NCBI GenBank assembly: GCA_016195265.1
Contig: JACPZW010000013.1
Coordinates: 62,001 to 126,000, forward strand
Reading direction: 5' to 3'
Origin: Acidobacteriota bacterium
GTDB taxonomy: Bacteria > Acidobacteriota > Vicinamibacteria > Vicinamibacterales > CAVVIG01
DNA: 64,000 bases
Both the position numbers and the translations under genes were made by a program. Positions within the stretch are counted from its first letter, which is position 1; the number at the start of each line of letters is the position of its first letter. Below, piece by piece: positions 10,361 to 18,609 of this stretch. The notes under the pieces were generated by a model, which was not told where the DNA came from, made no database searches, and was given only the letters and a program-made list of their open reading frames with translations.

Positions 10361-12256
10361 ATGGCCATCGAGGAACGCCGTCGCGTCACGACTCGCCTGA
10401 CGATCCTGCAGTTTGTGATCGTCGCGCTGTTCTCTGTCCTCGCCGTCAGCTTCTGGGTGCTGCAGGTCGCGCAGCACGCGAAGTTCGAAGAGATGGCGGA
10501 GAACAACCACCAGCGCACGCTGGCGCTCCGCGCGCCGCGCGGGATCATCTTCGACCGCGCGGGCCACGTCCTGGTCGAGAACCGCCACTCGTACAGCATC
10601 TCGATCGTCCGCGAGCACACCAAGGATCTGAATCGCACCGTGCGGCTGCTCGCCGCCGTCCTCCGGCTCGAGGAGAGCGGCGTGCGCGACATCGTCAACC
10701 GCCACCGGCGCGAACCGACCTACCAGCCGATCATGATTCTCCAGGACGCGTCGCTCGCGCAGGTCGCCGCCGTCACCGCGCGGCGCCTCGACTTCGAGCT
10801 GCCCGACGTCGTCGTCGAGCAGGTGCCGACGCGGCGCTATCCCGAGACGATGGCCGCGCACCTGTTCGGGTACGTGGGCGAAGTGAGCGACCGCGACGTC
10901 GCCGTCGGCGAGAGCAAGAGCGGCGATATCGTCGGCCAGTCGGGCATCGAGAAGGTCTACAACAACCTGCTGATGGGCGAGGACGGCGCCAAGCGCGTCG
11001 TCGTCAACAGCGTCGGCCGCGAAATCCGGACGCTCGACGAAGATCCGCCGGCGGAAGGCAAGCGCCTGCAGCTGACGATCGACTACGACGTGCAAAAGGC
11101 CGTGCAGGACGGCTTCAAGAACTCCGGCTACAACGGCGCGGCCGTGATTCTCGATCCCAGTAATGGCGATGTGCTCGCGTTCACGAGCGTGCCAAGTTAC
11201 GACCCGAACGCTTTTGCCGCGGGCATCGATCGCGCGACGTGGAAATCGCTGAACACGGACGATCTGCTGCCGCTGCAGGATCGCGCGATTCAGGGCCGCT
11301 ACTCGCCGGGCTCGACGTTCAAGATGGCCGTCGCCACCGCGGCGGTCGAGGAAGGCATCGTCACGCCAGACTTCAAGGTCTACTGTCCGGGCCACGCCGT
11401 GTTCTTCGGCCGGTCCTTCCAGTGCTCGCTGTCGAACGGCCGCGGGCACGGCACGGTCGACATGCGGACGGCGATCGAACGCTCGTGCAACGTGTACTTC
11501 TACACCGTCGGCAACATGGTCGGCATCGACAAGATCCACAAATGGGCGACGCTGCTCGGGCTGGGCGAGAAGACCGGCATCGATCTGCCCAACGAAGTCC
11601 AGGGGCTCGTGCCGTCACCGGAATGGAAGAAGGCGAAGACCGGCGAGAAGTGGTACGCGGGCGAAACGATTTCCGTGTCGATCGGCCAGGGACAGGTGTC
11701 GCTGACGCCGGTGTCGATGGCGGTCTACATCTCGACAATTGCCAACGGCGGGACGCGGCTCACCCCGCATCTTTTGAAGGCCGTGGACGACGGCAGCGGG
11801 TGGAAGCCGGTGCCTCCACCGCCGCCGCGGTCGAACGTCGAGCTGAAGCCCGAAACCATTCAGATGCTGCACGACGCGACCTATCGCGTCGTCAACGGCC
11901 AGGGCACCGGTGGCGGCGCGAGGATTTCCGGGTACGACGTTTCCGGCAAGACCGGCACGGCGCAGGTCATCTCCCTCGAGGGCGGCAAGGCCGCCAAGGG
12001 CAAAACGGAAAAGGATCTGCGCGACAACGGATGGTTCGTCTTCTTCGCGCCGCGCGACAACCCGCAGATCGCGGGCGTCGTGTTCGTCGAGCACGGCGGC
12101 CATGGCGGCGTCACCGCGGCGCCCATCGCGAAGCACGTGCTCCAGACGTTCTTTGCGAAGCAGGAAGGACGGCCCCTGCCGGTGCTGTCGCCCGATCCGC
12201 CGTACCGCAACCCGCTGGCGAGAGTCGCGGCGGTGACGACGGGCGGACAGAACTAG
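10361..12256 (+). CDS. mrdA: Penicillin-binding protein 2, elongation transpeptidase
   Basis: This class B PBP cross-links peptidoglycan during elongation as RodA's partner. The 631-aa protein has an N-terminal membrane helix (about residues 12-34), then a pedestal domain beginning around RAPRGIIFDRAGHVL. The transpeptidase domain carries SPGSTFKM (SxxK), SCNVYF (SxN) and SGKTGTAQ (KTG). The order mreBCD-mrdA-rodA is the classical one. No strong ribosome binding site is seen because the word palindrome abuts the ATG. Confidence 0.96.
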   Translation: MAIEERRRVTTRLTILQFVIVALFSVLAVSFWVLQVAQHAKFEEMAENNHQRTLALRAPRGIIFDRAGHVLVENRHSYSISIVREHTKDLNRTVRLLAAVLRLEESGVRDIVNRHRREPTYQPIMILQDASLAQVAAVTARRLDFELPDVVVEQVPTRRYPETMAAHLFGYVGEVSDRDVAVGESKSGDIVGQSGIEKVYNNLLMGEDGAKRVVVNSVGREIRTLDEDPPAEGKRLQLTIDYDVQKAVQDGFKNSGYNGAAVILDPSNGDVLAFTSVPSYDPNAFAAGIDRATWKSLNTDDLLPLQDRAIQGRYSPGSTFKMAVATAAVEEGIVTPDFKVYCPGHAVFFGRSFQCSLSNGRGHGTVDMRTAIERSCNVYFYTVGNMVGIDKIHKWATLLGLGEKTGIDLPNEVQGLVPSPEWKKAKTGEKWYAGETISVSIGQGQVSLTPVSMAVYISTIANGGTRLTPHLLKAVDDGSGWKPVPPPPPRSNVELKPETIQMLHDATYRVVNGQGTGGGARISGYDVSGKTGTAQVISLEGGKAAKGKTEKDLRDNGWFVFFAPRDNPQIAGVVFVEHGGHGGVTAAPIAKHVLQTFFAKQEGRPLPVLSPDPPYRNPLARVAAVTTGGQN

Positions 12257-12330
12257 AAACTGAAAACTGAAAAGTGAAAACTGGAAAGTAAGAACCGAGA
12301 ACCCTGAACCTGAACCCGGACTCCTGACCA
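12257..12330. repeat. GAAAACTG / CCTGAACC word tract
   Basis: The tract AAACTGAAAACTGAAAAGTG is followed by AACCGAGAACCCTGAACCTGAACCC. It is low-complexity, fills the gap between PBP2 and rodA, and is much more A-rich than the surrounding genes. It belongs with the other word tracts, although here the two halves pair poorly. Confidence 0.6.
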
Positions 12331-13425
12331 GTGTTTGAACGCCGTCTGTATCACCACGTCGACTGGGCGCTGCTCGCCGCCGTCCTCGCGCTCTGCACGA
12401 TCGGCGTCGTGATGATCTACAGCACGACCGCCGATCCGACGCGCGCCTCGTCGCACATGCACGTCACGCAGCTGTACGCCATCGTGCTCGGCCTCGTCGC
12501 GATGGCGGTCATGCTGATGTTCGACTACCGGACGTTCACCGACAAGTCCCACCTGATCTACATCGCCCTGCTGGCCGTGCTCGTGTACGTGATGCTCTTC
12601 GGCAGCGTGCACATGGGCGCGCGCCGCTGGATCCCGCTGCGCTTCTTCAACCTGCAGCCCTCGGAGTTCGCCAAGCTCGGCGTCGCGCTCGTGCTGGCGA
12701 AGTTCTACGGCGAGAATCGCGGCGCCCCGGCCTGGGCCGAGCTCGGCATCGGCGGGCTGCTGACGGCGATTCCGCTCATCCTCATCGCGCGGGAGCCCGA
12801 TCTCGGCACGGCCGTCGTGCTGCTGCCGGTCTTTCTCGCGATCGCGTATCTCGCGGGCATGCGCATGCGCGTGCTCGGATTGTTGTGTCTGTGTTTCATC
12901 CTCGCCGCGCCGGTGGCGTGGCGGTTCGGGCTCAAGGATTACCAGAAGACCAGAATCTCGACGTTTCTCGATCCGTCGCAGGACGCGAAGGGCGCCGGCT
13001 ACCAGCAGATTCAGGCGCGCATCACCGTCGGATCGGGCGGGCTTTCAGGCAAGGGATTCAAGCAGGGCACGCAGGGACAGCTGCGGTTCCTGCCCGTGGC
13101 GCACAACGATTTCATTTTCTCGGTGCTGGCCGAGGAACAGGGGTTCGCCGGCGTCCTGGTGGCGCTCGGCTTGTATTTGTTCGTGATTCTGCGCGCGCTC
13201 GAGGCGGCACGCCTGGCCAAGGATCGGCTCGGCTCGTACCTCGTACTCGGCGTGCTCGCCAGCTTTACCTTCCAGGTGGTCTACAACATCACCATGTCGG
13301 CAGGGCTGGCGCCCGTCAAAGGGCTGACGCTTCCGCTCATGAGCTACGGAGGGTCGTCGATGATCGCGACCCTTGCGGGTTTCGGGCTGGTGCTGAACGT
13401 CCGCATGCGCAGATTCACGAACTAA
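12331..13425 (+). CDS. rodA: Peptidoglycan glycosyltransferase RodA
   Basis: A SEDS-family polymerase that extends glycan strands together with PBP2. The 364-aa protein has about ten membrane helices. SEDS signatures are visible: GARRWIPL, LQPSEFAKL, the REPDLGTAVV loop and LPLMSYGGSSM near the C-terminus. GTG 12331 is the start that places the first helix at residue 12. It lies between PBP2 and rng in the same orientation. Confidence 0.96.
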   Translation: MFERRLYHHVDWALLAAVLALCTIGVVMIYSTTADPTRASSHMHVTQLYAIVLGLVAMAVMLMFDYRTFTDKSHLIYIALLAVLVYVMLFGSVHMGARRWIPLRFFNLQPSEFAKLGVALVLAKFYGENRGAPAWAELGIGGLLTAIPLILIAREPDLGTAVVLLPVFLAIAYLAGMRMRVLGLLCLCFILAAPVAWRFGLKDYQKTRISTFLDPSQDAKGAGYQQIQARITVGSGGLSGKGFKQGTQGQLRFLPVAHNDFIFSVLAEEQGFAGVLVALGLYLFVILRALEAARLAKDRLGSYLVLGVLASFTFQVVYNITMSAGLAPVKGLTLPLMSYGGSSMIATLAGFGLVLNVRMRRFTN

Positions 13426-13494
13426 CCAGCGCTGTCGGTGACTGGTGACTGGAACACCAGCCACCAGCCACCAGCAGCGCCAAGGAGTTCGTGA
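13426..13494. repeat. GACTGGTGACTGG / CCAGCCACCAG word palindrome
   Basis: GTGACTGGTGACTGG pairs with the following CCAGCCACCAGCCACCAG. GCGCTG at the left end pairs with CAGCGC at the right end. It sits between rodA and rng, immediately before the AAGGAG ribosome binding site at 13482-13487. The same words recur at 35812-35849 and 37411-37450. Confidence 0.8.
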
Positions 13495-15036
13495 ATGACC
13501 AAGGAGATGATCGTCTCCGCCAACGGCCACGAGACCATCGTGGCCATCCTCGAGGACGATCTCGTCGCTGAAATCTTCGTCGAGCGCGAGCGCCATCGCG
13601 GCGTTGTCGGCAACGTCTACAAGGGCCGGGTCTCGAAAGTCCTGCCCGGCATGCAGTCCTCCTTCATCGACGTCGGCCTCGAGCGCGACGGGTTTCTCTA
13701 CGTCGCCGAGGTGATCGACACGCTCGAGGAGTTCAACAAGCTCGCGAGCGACGACGAGGACGAGCCGAAGGAGGCGGGGAAGAGGGACGCGCGCGGCGAG
13801 CGCGAGCGCGCCGCGCACCAGAAGATCGAAGAGCTCCTGAAGGAAGGCCAGGAGATCATCGTCCAGGTCGTCAAGGAGCCGCTCGGCACCAAGGGCGCGC
13901 GCCTCACGTCGCACGTGACGATGCCTGGCCGGTTTCTGGTCTTCATGCCGACCGTCGATCACATCGGCGTGTCGCGCAAGATCGAATCACGCGAGGAGCG
14001 CGGCCGGCTGCGCGGCATCGTCCGCGAGTTCCGCGACACGCACGGCTTCACGGGCGGCGTCATCATCCGCACGGCCGCCGGCGGGCGCCCGAAGGAAGAC
14101 ATCGTCAGCGATCTCGAGGCGTTCCACACGATCTGGACCGAGATTCGCCGGCGGACCGAATCGTCTCGGGCGCCCGCGGTCCTGTTCCAGGAGCCGAGCA
14201 TCGTCAGCCGGCTGCTGCGCGATCTGCTGACCGAGGACTATCAGGCGATTCGCATCGACAGCCCGCTGGAGCACCAGCGCGTGCTCGAGCTCGTCGAGCG
14301 GATCATGCCAAGCCTCGCGCCCAAGGTGAAGCTGTACACCAAGCCGTTCCCGATCTTCGAGGAGTACGGCGTCCAGGCGGAGATCGACAAGGCGCTCAAG
14401 AGCAAGGTCTGGCTGAAGTCCGGCGGGTCGATCGTCATCAACCAGACCGAGGCGCTGGTCGCGATCGACGTCAACACCGGGCGGTTCGTCGGCAAGAAGT
14501 CGTCCGGGCGCCTCGAGGACACGATCGTCAAGACGAACCTCGAAGCGGTGAAAGAAATCGTCCGGCAGATCCGGCTGCGGGATCTCGGCGGCATCATCGT
14601 CCTCGACCTGATCGACATGGAGGACAAGAAGAACCGCCAGAAGGTCTATCAGGCCGTCGAGACGGAGCTGCGGAAGGACCGATCGCCGTCGAAGGCGCTG
14701 CAGGTCTCTGACTTCGGCCTCGTCATCGTCACGCGCAAGCGAGTCAAGCAGAGCCTGGAGCGCGTGCTGACCGAGCCGTGCCCGTATTGCTCAGGCAGCG
14801 GCGTCATCAAATCCACGTCGACAATCTGCTACGAGATCCTGAGCGAGGTCAAGAAGATCAGCCCCGACCTGAACGGGCATCGGCTGCTGCTGCGCGTGAA
14901 TCCAGACATCGCGCGCGCGCTGAAGGAAGAAGAGCGGGACGTGCTGAAGGATCTGAAGCAGTCGATCGGCAAGGACGTCACGGTCAAATCGGACGTCCAG
15001 CTCCATCACGAACAGTTTGATGTGATGGCCGTGTAG
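13495..15036 (+). CDS. rng: Ribonuclease G/E family endoribonuclease
   Basis: This endoribonuclease processes rRNA precursors and mRNAs. The 513-aa protein shows an S1 domain near the N-terminus (GNVYKGRVSKVLPGMQSSFIDVG), then the DNase-I-like catalytic motif with VAIDVNTGRFVG and DLIDMEDKKNR, and the zinc-link CPYCSGSGV near residue 425. It lacks the long C-terminal scaffold of RNase E, so RNase G is the better name. AAGGAG lies 7 bases before the ATG. Its position after rodA is a familiar rng neighbourhood in other phyla. Confidence 0.95.
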   Translation: MTKEMIVSANGHETIVAILEDDLVAEIFVERERHRGVVGNVYKGRVSKVLPGMQSSFIDVGLERDGFLYVAEVIDTLEEFNKLASDDEDEPKEAGKRDARGERERAAHQKIEELLKEGQEIIVQVVKEPLGTKGARLTSHVTMPGRFLVFMPTVDHIGVSRKIESREERGRLRGIVREFRDTHGFTGGVIIRTAAGGRPKEDIVSDLEAFHTIWTEIRRRTESSRAPAVLFQEPSIVSRLLRDLLTEDYQAIRIDSPLEHQRVLELVERIMPSLAPKVKLYTKPFPIFEEYGVQAEIDKALKSKVWLKSGGSIVINQTEALVAIDVNTGRFVGKKSSGRLEDTIVKTNLEAVKEIVRQIRLRDLGGIIVLDLIDMEDKKNRQKVYQAVETELRKDRSPSKALQVSDFGLVIVTRKRVKQSLERVLTEPCPYCSGSGVIKSTSTICYEILSEVKKISPDLNGHRLLLRVNPDIARALKEEERDVLKDLKQSIGKDVTVKSDVQLHHEQFDVMAV

Positions 15037-15064
15037 AAGTTAGAAGGAAGAACCTTCTGCCTCC
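15037..15064. terminator. AGAAGGAAGAACCTTCTGCC hairpin between convergent genes
   Basis: AGAAGG and CCTTCT pair across a short loop in the 28-base gap between the rng and DUF4097 gene stop codons. TCCTTATTTCTT follows. It is a possible bidirectional terminator. Confidence 0.45.
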
Positions 15065-16123
15065 TTATTTCTTGGCTATTACGATATCCCCGCTGAAGGT
15101 GCGAATGGTCAGCGTCGCGCTGCCGTCGCCGTAGGTCGCACGCATCGCCCGGTTGTTGATGATCCGCCGGCCGCTGCGATCCCGGGGATTGCGGTCGCTC
15201 GTCCCGCCAATCGTCATCGGAAAGTCCGACCGGATCGACCCGCTGAAGCTGTTCGCGTTCAGCTCGAACCCTGGCGGGTTCGACAGCGCTAGCCGCACGG
15301 CGCCGGAGTGCGTGTTGATCTCGTAGCGGCCCGTCTTGCTGATCGTGCCGGCGTACTCGATGCTGCCGCTGACCGACTTGGCGCCCAGCCGATCGCACAC
15401 GGCGTCGGTGACAATGATGCCGCCGCTCACCGATCCGAGATCGAGCCCGTGCGCCTTGACGTTGCGGGCCGTCACCGACCCGCTCACGCTGCCGGCGGTC
15501 AACTCGCCCTCCACCGACACGCCGGCGATCGACACGTTGCCGGACGTGCTCTTCGCGGCTTCGAGCTTCGGCGTGTCGGACGCCGTCACATCACCGCTGA
15601 TCGTCTCCGCGCGCACGGTCCCGCGCACGCCGCTGACCTTGATCGATCCCGAGATCGAATGCAGTTCGAGCGAGGCCGAGTTGGGCACCGACACCGTGTA
15701 GTCCACCGACACCCGATCCCGTCTCAACGTGTGCGTCGTCTGCACCTCGACGCGGCTGCCGCGTTCGGCGACGTCGATGCGCACGCTCGCCAGCTCGCTG
15801 CGATCGCCGCGCGTCCGCTTGACGGCTTCGATCGTGACGTCATCGCCCGAGGCGGCGATGATGACGATGTCGCCGGCGATGTTGGCGAGGCTCACGCGGC
15901 CGTCACGCCCGATCTTCACCTTGCGGGAGAACCGCTCGGTCTGCTCCGGGCCGGTGCCGCGGCCCTGGTAGGCGTGCGCGCGCGCTGCCGGGGGACGGGT
16001 CTCGGCGACCACACCTCCCGAGCCCCCTCCGACGACGATCCGCTGGCCCGGCTGGCCCTGCGCCGCGGCCGTCATGTCCGCGGAGAGGAGCCCCGTCATG
16101 ATGAAGGCGAGTGTGCGTCGCAT
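15065..16123 (-). CDS. DUF4097 family exported beta-helix-like protein
   Basis: The protein has 352 aa with an N-terminal signal peptide (about residues 1-21, ending AAAQG). A repetitive beta-strand domain follows, with recurring units such as SGSIKVSGVRG, ETISGDVTASD, SVSGSVTARN and TFSGDIVIAKK, the hallmark of DUF4097 putative adhesins. Its biochemical role is unknown. It follows the anti-sigma gene with a one-base gap and is probably an output or partner of that ECF sigma system. Confidence 0.85.
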   Translation of the reverse strand: MRRTLAFIMTGLLSADMTAAAQGQPGQRIVVGGGSGGVVAETRPPAARAHAYQGRGTGPEQTERFSRKVKIGRDGRVSLANIAGDIVIIAASGDDVTIEAVKRTRGDRSELASVRIDVAERGSRVEVQTTHTLRRDRVSVDYTVSVPNSASLELHSISGSIKVSGVRGTVRAETISGDVTASDTPKLEAAKSTSGNVSIAGVSVEGELTAGSVSGSVTARNVKAHGLDLGSVSGGIIVTDAVCDRLGAKSVSGSIEYAGTISKTGRYEINTHSGAVRLALSNPPGFELNANSFSGSIRSDFPMTIGGTSDRNPRDRSGRRIINNRAMRATYGDGSATLTIRTFSGDIVIAKK

Positions 16124-16124
16124 G

Positions 16125-16859
16125 TCAGTTGCCCTTTGGCGTGAGTCCGGAGACGATCCGCGCCGCTCCGGCCTCGTTCCCTTTGCGCATTTCGTTGATG
16201 AGCGCCACGGTGTCCTGCAGCAGCGCGATCTTGCTCTTGAAACTGTCGAGGAGACTCTGCTGCGCCGGCTCGCTGTCCGGTTGCACGTGCAGCGCCGCGC
16301 GGCTCTCGCTGATCGCCTGATCGATCACCGCGAGATTCTTCTGCAGCGTCGCCGCCGTCCGGGGATCGAGCGTGTTCTGCTCGCTGCGGGTGATCTGCTC
16401 AAGGCCCTTGATCGCTTTTTCGTAGTGCGACTCGGCCTCCCGCAGTTCGGCTTCGACCGACTGCGCCGCCTCGCTCGTGGCGGGCGCGGTCTTGTCGGCC
16501 GGCGCGCCCGGGCGACTGGTCGGGTAGAACCGGAGGCCGACGCCTGTCGCGATCACGAGCGCGGCGGCTGCCGCCAGCCACGCGTAGCGCGCAGTCGCCT
16601 GGCGTCCCGCTTCAGCCGGACCTGACGCCGCGCGGTTCGCAGCGGGCTCCATCCGGATGGCGCGCTCGATCCGCGACCACGCGCGCGAGGGAGGCTCGTG
16701 CAGATCCAGCGAGCTCGCCACGCCGTGAATCTCGCGCAGATCGTCGACGAGGAGCCTGCATGCGGCGCAGGACTCGAGATGGCGGTCCAGCTCGGCCCGC
16801 GCGCCGGCGTCGAGCGCGTCGTCGACGTAGTCGTGGATGGTCGTTTCGATCGGATGCAT
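16125..16859 (-). CDS. Zinc-finger anti-sigma factor, membrane-anchored
   Basis: Predicted to bind and hold the upstream ECF sigma factor. The 244-aa protein has an N-terminal ZAS-type zinc motif (H-x3-C-x2-C in RHLESCAACRLL, about residues 26-35). One membrane helix follows at about residues 91-110 (YAWLAAAAALVIATGVGL). The rest is a helical, coiled-coil-like domain with no obvious sensor fold. It lies 27 bases after the sigma gene, the standard arrangement. Confidence 0.88.
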   Translation of the reverse strand: MHPIETTIHDYVDDALDAGARAELDRHLESCAACRLLVDDLREIHGVASSLDLHEPPSRAWSRIERAIRMEPAANRAASGPAEAGRQATARYAWLAAAAALVIATGVGLRFYPTSRPGAPADKTAPATSEAAQSVEAELREAESHYEKAIKGLEQITRSEQNTLDPRTAATLQKNLAVIDQAISESRAALHVQPDSEPAQQSLLDSFKSKIALLQDTVALINEMRKGNEAGAARIVSGLTPKGN

Positions 16860-16886
16860 ACGTGTCTGGTCCGGCTGAAGCCGACG

Positions 16887-17465
16887 CTACCGTTTCAAAT
16901 ACGCGCGCAACTTCAGCCGGGCCTTGAACACCTGCGACTTCGACGTCCCCTCGGCGATCCCGAGGAGATTCCCCACCTCTTTATGATCGAACCCTTCGAC
17001 GTCGTGCAGGACGAACGCCTCGCGGCAGCCTTCCGGCAGCTTCGCGATCGCGCGCTCCAGATCCAGCCGCGCGATCGGCGTGTCGCGCCGCGCGGCGGGT
17101 TCGAAGGAGGTCTCGGCGTCGAGGGTGTCGGTCTGCTTCTTCATCTTCGCCTGCCGGCCGCGGACATAGTCGAGACAATGATTGAGCGCCAGCCGGTAGA
17201 GCCACGTGCCGATGGCCGCGTCGCCCTTGAAGCTGCCGAGCTTCCGGTAGGCCTGGAGAAAGATCTCCTGCAGCAGGTCCTCGCCGTCCTCGGGCGAGCC
17301 GGCCATGCGGCACGCCAGCGTGTAGATTCGCGACGCGTGACGCCGGTACAGCGTCTCGAAGGCGTCGACGTCGCCGGCCTGACACCGGGCGACCAGATCT
17401 GGAGGTGACGGGAATCGGTTCTCCGCGCCTTCCGACTCCCGTCCCCTCTCCGTGCTCACACGCAC
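16887..17465 (-). CDS. ECF-type RNA polymerase sigma factor
   Basis: This sigma-70 family factor probably controls its own operon and envelope genes. Region 2 is visible as DVDAFETLYRRHASRIY with DLLQEIFLQAYRKL and GDAAIGTWLYRLALN. Region 4 is LPEGCREAFVLHDVEGFDHKE with GIAEGTSKSQVFKAR. The frame is open far upstream (to 17951), but homology begins only around DLVARCQ. GTG 17465 (192 aa) or GTG 17459 are the sensible starts. Anti-sigma and DUF4097 genes follow in the same direction. Confidence 0.9.
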   Translation of the reverse strand: MRVSTERGRESEGAENRFPSPPDLVARCQAGDVDAFETLYRRHASRIYTLACRMAGSPEDGEDLLQEIFLQAYRKLGSFKGDAAIGTWLYRLALNHCLDYVRGRQAKMKKQTDTLDAETSFEPAARRDTPIARLDLERAIAKLPEGCREAFVLHDVEGFDHKEVGNLLGIAEGTSKSQVFKARLKLRAYLKR

Positions 17466-17530
17466 GTCTTTAGACGGGAAGGGGATTGGCCGGGGTTGCC
17501 GTGGTGCAGGCACAGTCGAGAGAATCGCGG

Positions 17531-17854
17531 CTACGGGTCCCAGCGGACGCGATCGAGCTGCCGGACGCGCATGCCCGAGACGATGACACCTTCCGCGGCC
17601 AGCAGCGATCGTTTCAAGATCTCGCGCCCGCCGTAGCCGCCCAGCCGGCCGCCGGCGGCGATGACGCGATGACACGGCACGTCGGCGCGGCGGCAGCCCC
17701 GCATGATGTTGCCGACGGCGCGCGCCGCGCGTGGCCGTCCCGCGAGGGCCGCGACGTCGCCGTAGGTCGCCAGGCGCCCGGGAGGAATCCGCCGGACGAT
17801 CGATAGCACGCGAGAAGAAAAGGGGACGGGTGTCTTTTTCGATGTCTTCGTCAA
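17531..17854 (-). CDS. MGMT-family methyltransferase-like DNA-binding protein
   Basis: The protein is short (107 aa) and contains only the C-terminal domain of O6-alkylguanine-DNA alkyltransferases. IPPGRLATYGDVAALAG carries the Tyr and the recognition helix. The active-site motif is PCHRVI with the acceptor Cys retained, so it may still repair alkylated DNA; Cys-less relatives are ATL proteins. The TTG start overlaps the TGA of the beta-barrel gene (TTGA), implying translational coupling. That is an unusual partner for a repair protein. Confidence 0.85.
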   Translation of the reverse strand: MTKTSKKTPVPFSSRVLSIVRRIPPGRLATYGDVAALAGRPRAARAVGNIMRGCRRADVPCHRVIAAGGRLGGYGGREILKRSLLAAEGVIVSGMRVRQLDRVRWDP

Positions 17855-18609
17855 AATGCGAACCGCACGCCGCCGCCGGCCTGAAGGCCGCCGAGATCGC
17901 TCGCGGCCGAGTTGCCCGTGTCCGCCGTGAACGTTTTCGAGGCGTGCGCAAAGCGCACCATCCCGCCGAGTCCGACGCGCCGCCACCGTTTCCACGTCGC
18001 GTCCGCGCCGACGTTGAAGCCGCCCGCCGTCGCCGTCGCCCGCGTCGTTGTCGCCGAGGCGAACGTCGCCGTATCGAACGGATACGCGTCGGCGTACGCG
18101 ACGTCGGTGATCAGCGTCTGACGCGTATTGAAGATGGACCCGCCGCCCGACACGTTCAGCTCGAGACGCCCGCGGGTCGCCACACGGTAGATCGCGTCGA
18201 GATGAACGGCGATCTCGGTCCGCGTGGCGCCCACCGTGCCACCGATGGGCCGGGGCAGATTGAAGACGAACGGGTGCGGGATAGCCGCGCCGACGTGTCC
18301 GTCGGTATTCCGCGTCGCGAATGAGACCGCCGCGCCGACGCTCCATCGCCCATGGATGCGCGCGACGATCCCGCCGTCGAACCAGACGTCCATCGCGCGG
18401 TCGACGTCGAAGGTGACCGGCGCCGGTTCGAGATTCTTCTGCACCGTGAACGCCTGCGCGATGACGTCGCGGCTGATCTGCCCGCCCCCGTTGACGCTGA
18501 TTCTGAACCGCCCATCCCAGGCGTCCTGCGCGCCCGCGAGCGAAGGGACGAGCGCGATCACAAGGAAGGAAGGCAGAAGGGCAGGAAGGCAGGCAGGAGC
18601 GCGCCGCAT
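17851..18609 (-). CDS. Outer-membrane beta-barrel protein
   Basis: This 252-aa protein has a signal peptide (about residues 1-26, ending LAGAQ), then alternating amphipathic strands ending in Phe (GGGVRFAF), typical of 8-10 strand barrels. No specific family signature was recognised. The signal peptide is encoded by a word tract (reiterated CCTGCC/CTTCC, about 18555-18600), giving the odd leader APACLPALLPSF. The ATG overlaps the peptidase stop codon (TGATG), and the stop overlaps the MGMT start. Confidence 0.75.
   Translation of the reverse strand: MRRAPACLPALLPSFLVIALVPSLAGAQDAWDGRFRISVNGGGQISRDVIAQAFTVQKNLEPAPVTFDVDRAMDVWFDGGIVARIHGRWSVGAAVSFATRNTDGHVGAAIPHPFVFNLPRPIGGTVGATRTEIAVHLDAIYRVATRGRLELNVSGGGSIFNTRQTLITDVAYADAYPFDTATFASATTTRATATAGGFNVGADATWKRWRRVGLGGMVRFAHASKTFTADTGNSAASDLGGLQAGGGVRFAF
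18555..18600. repeat. GGAAGGCAGG word tract inside a signal-peptide coding region
   Basis: On the plus strand AAGGAAGGCAGAAGGGCAGG and AAGGCAGGCAGGAG form a low-complexity run. It encodes residues about 4-16 of the beta-barrel protein on the minus strand. In composition it resembles the intergenic word tracts. Confidence 0.55.

Noticed and set aside
16887-17951. A 354-codon version of the sigma factor
   Set aside because: The upstream extension lies antisense to part of the MGMT gene region, is Arg-rich and has no sigma homology before DLVARCQ.
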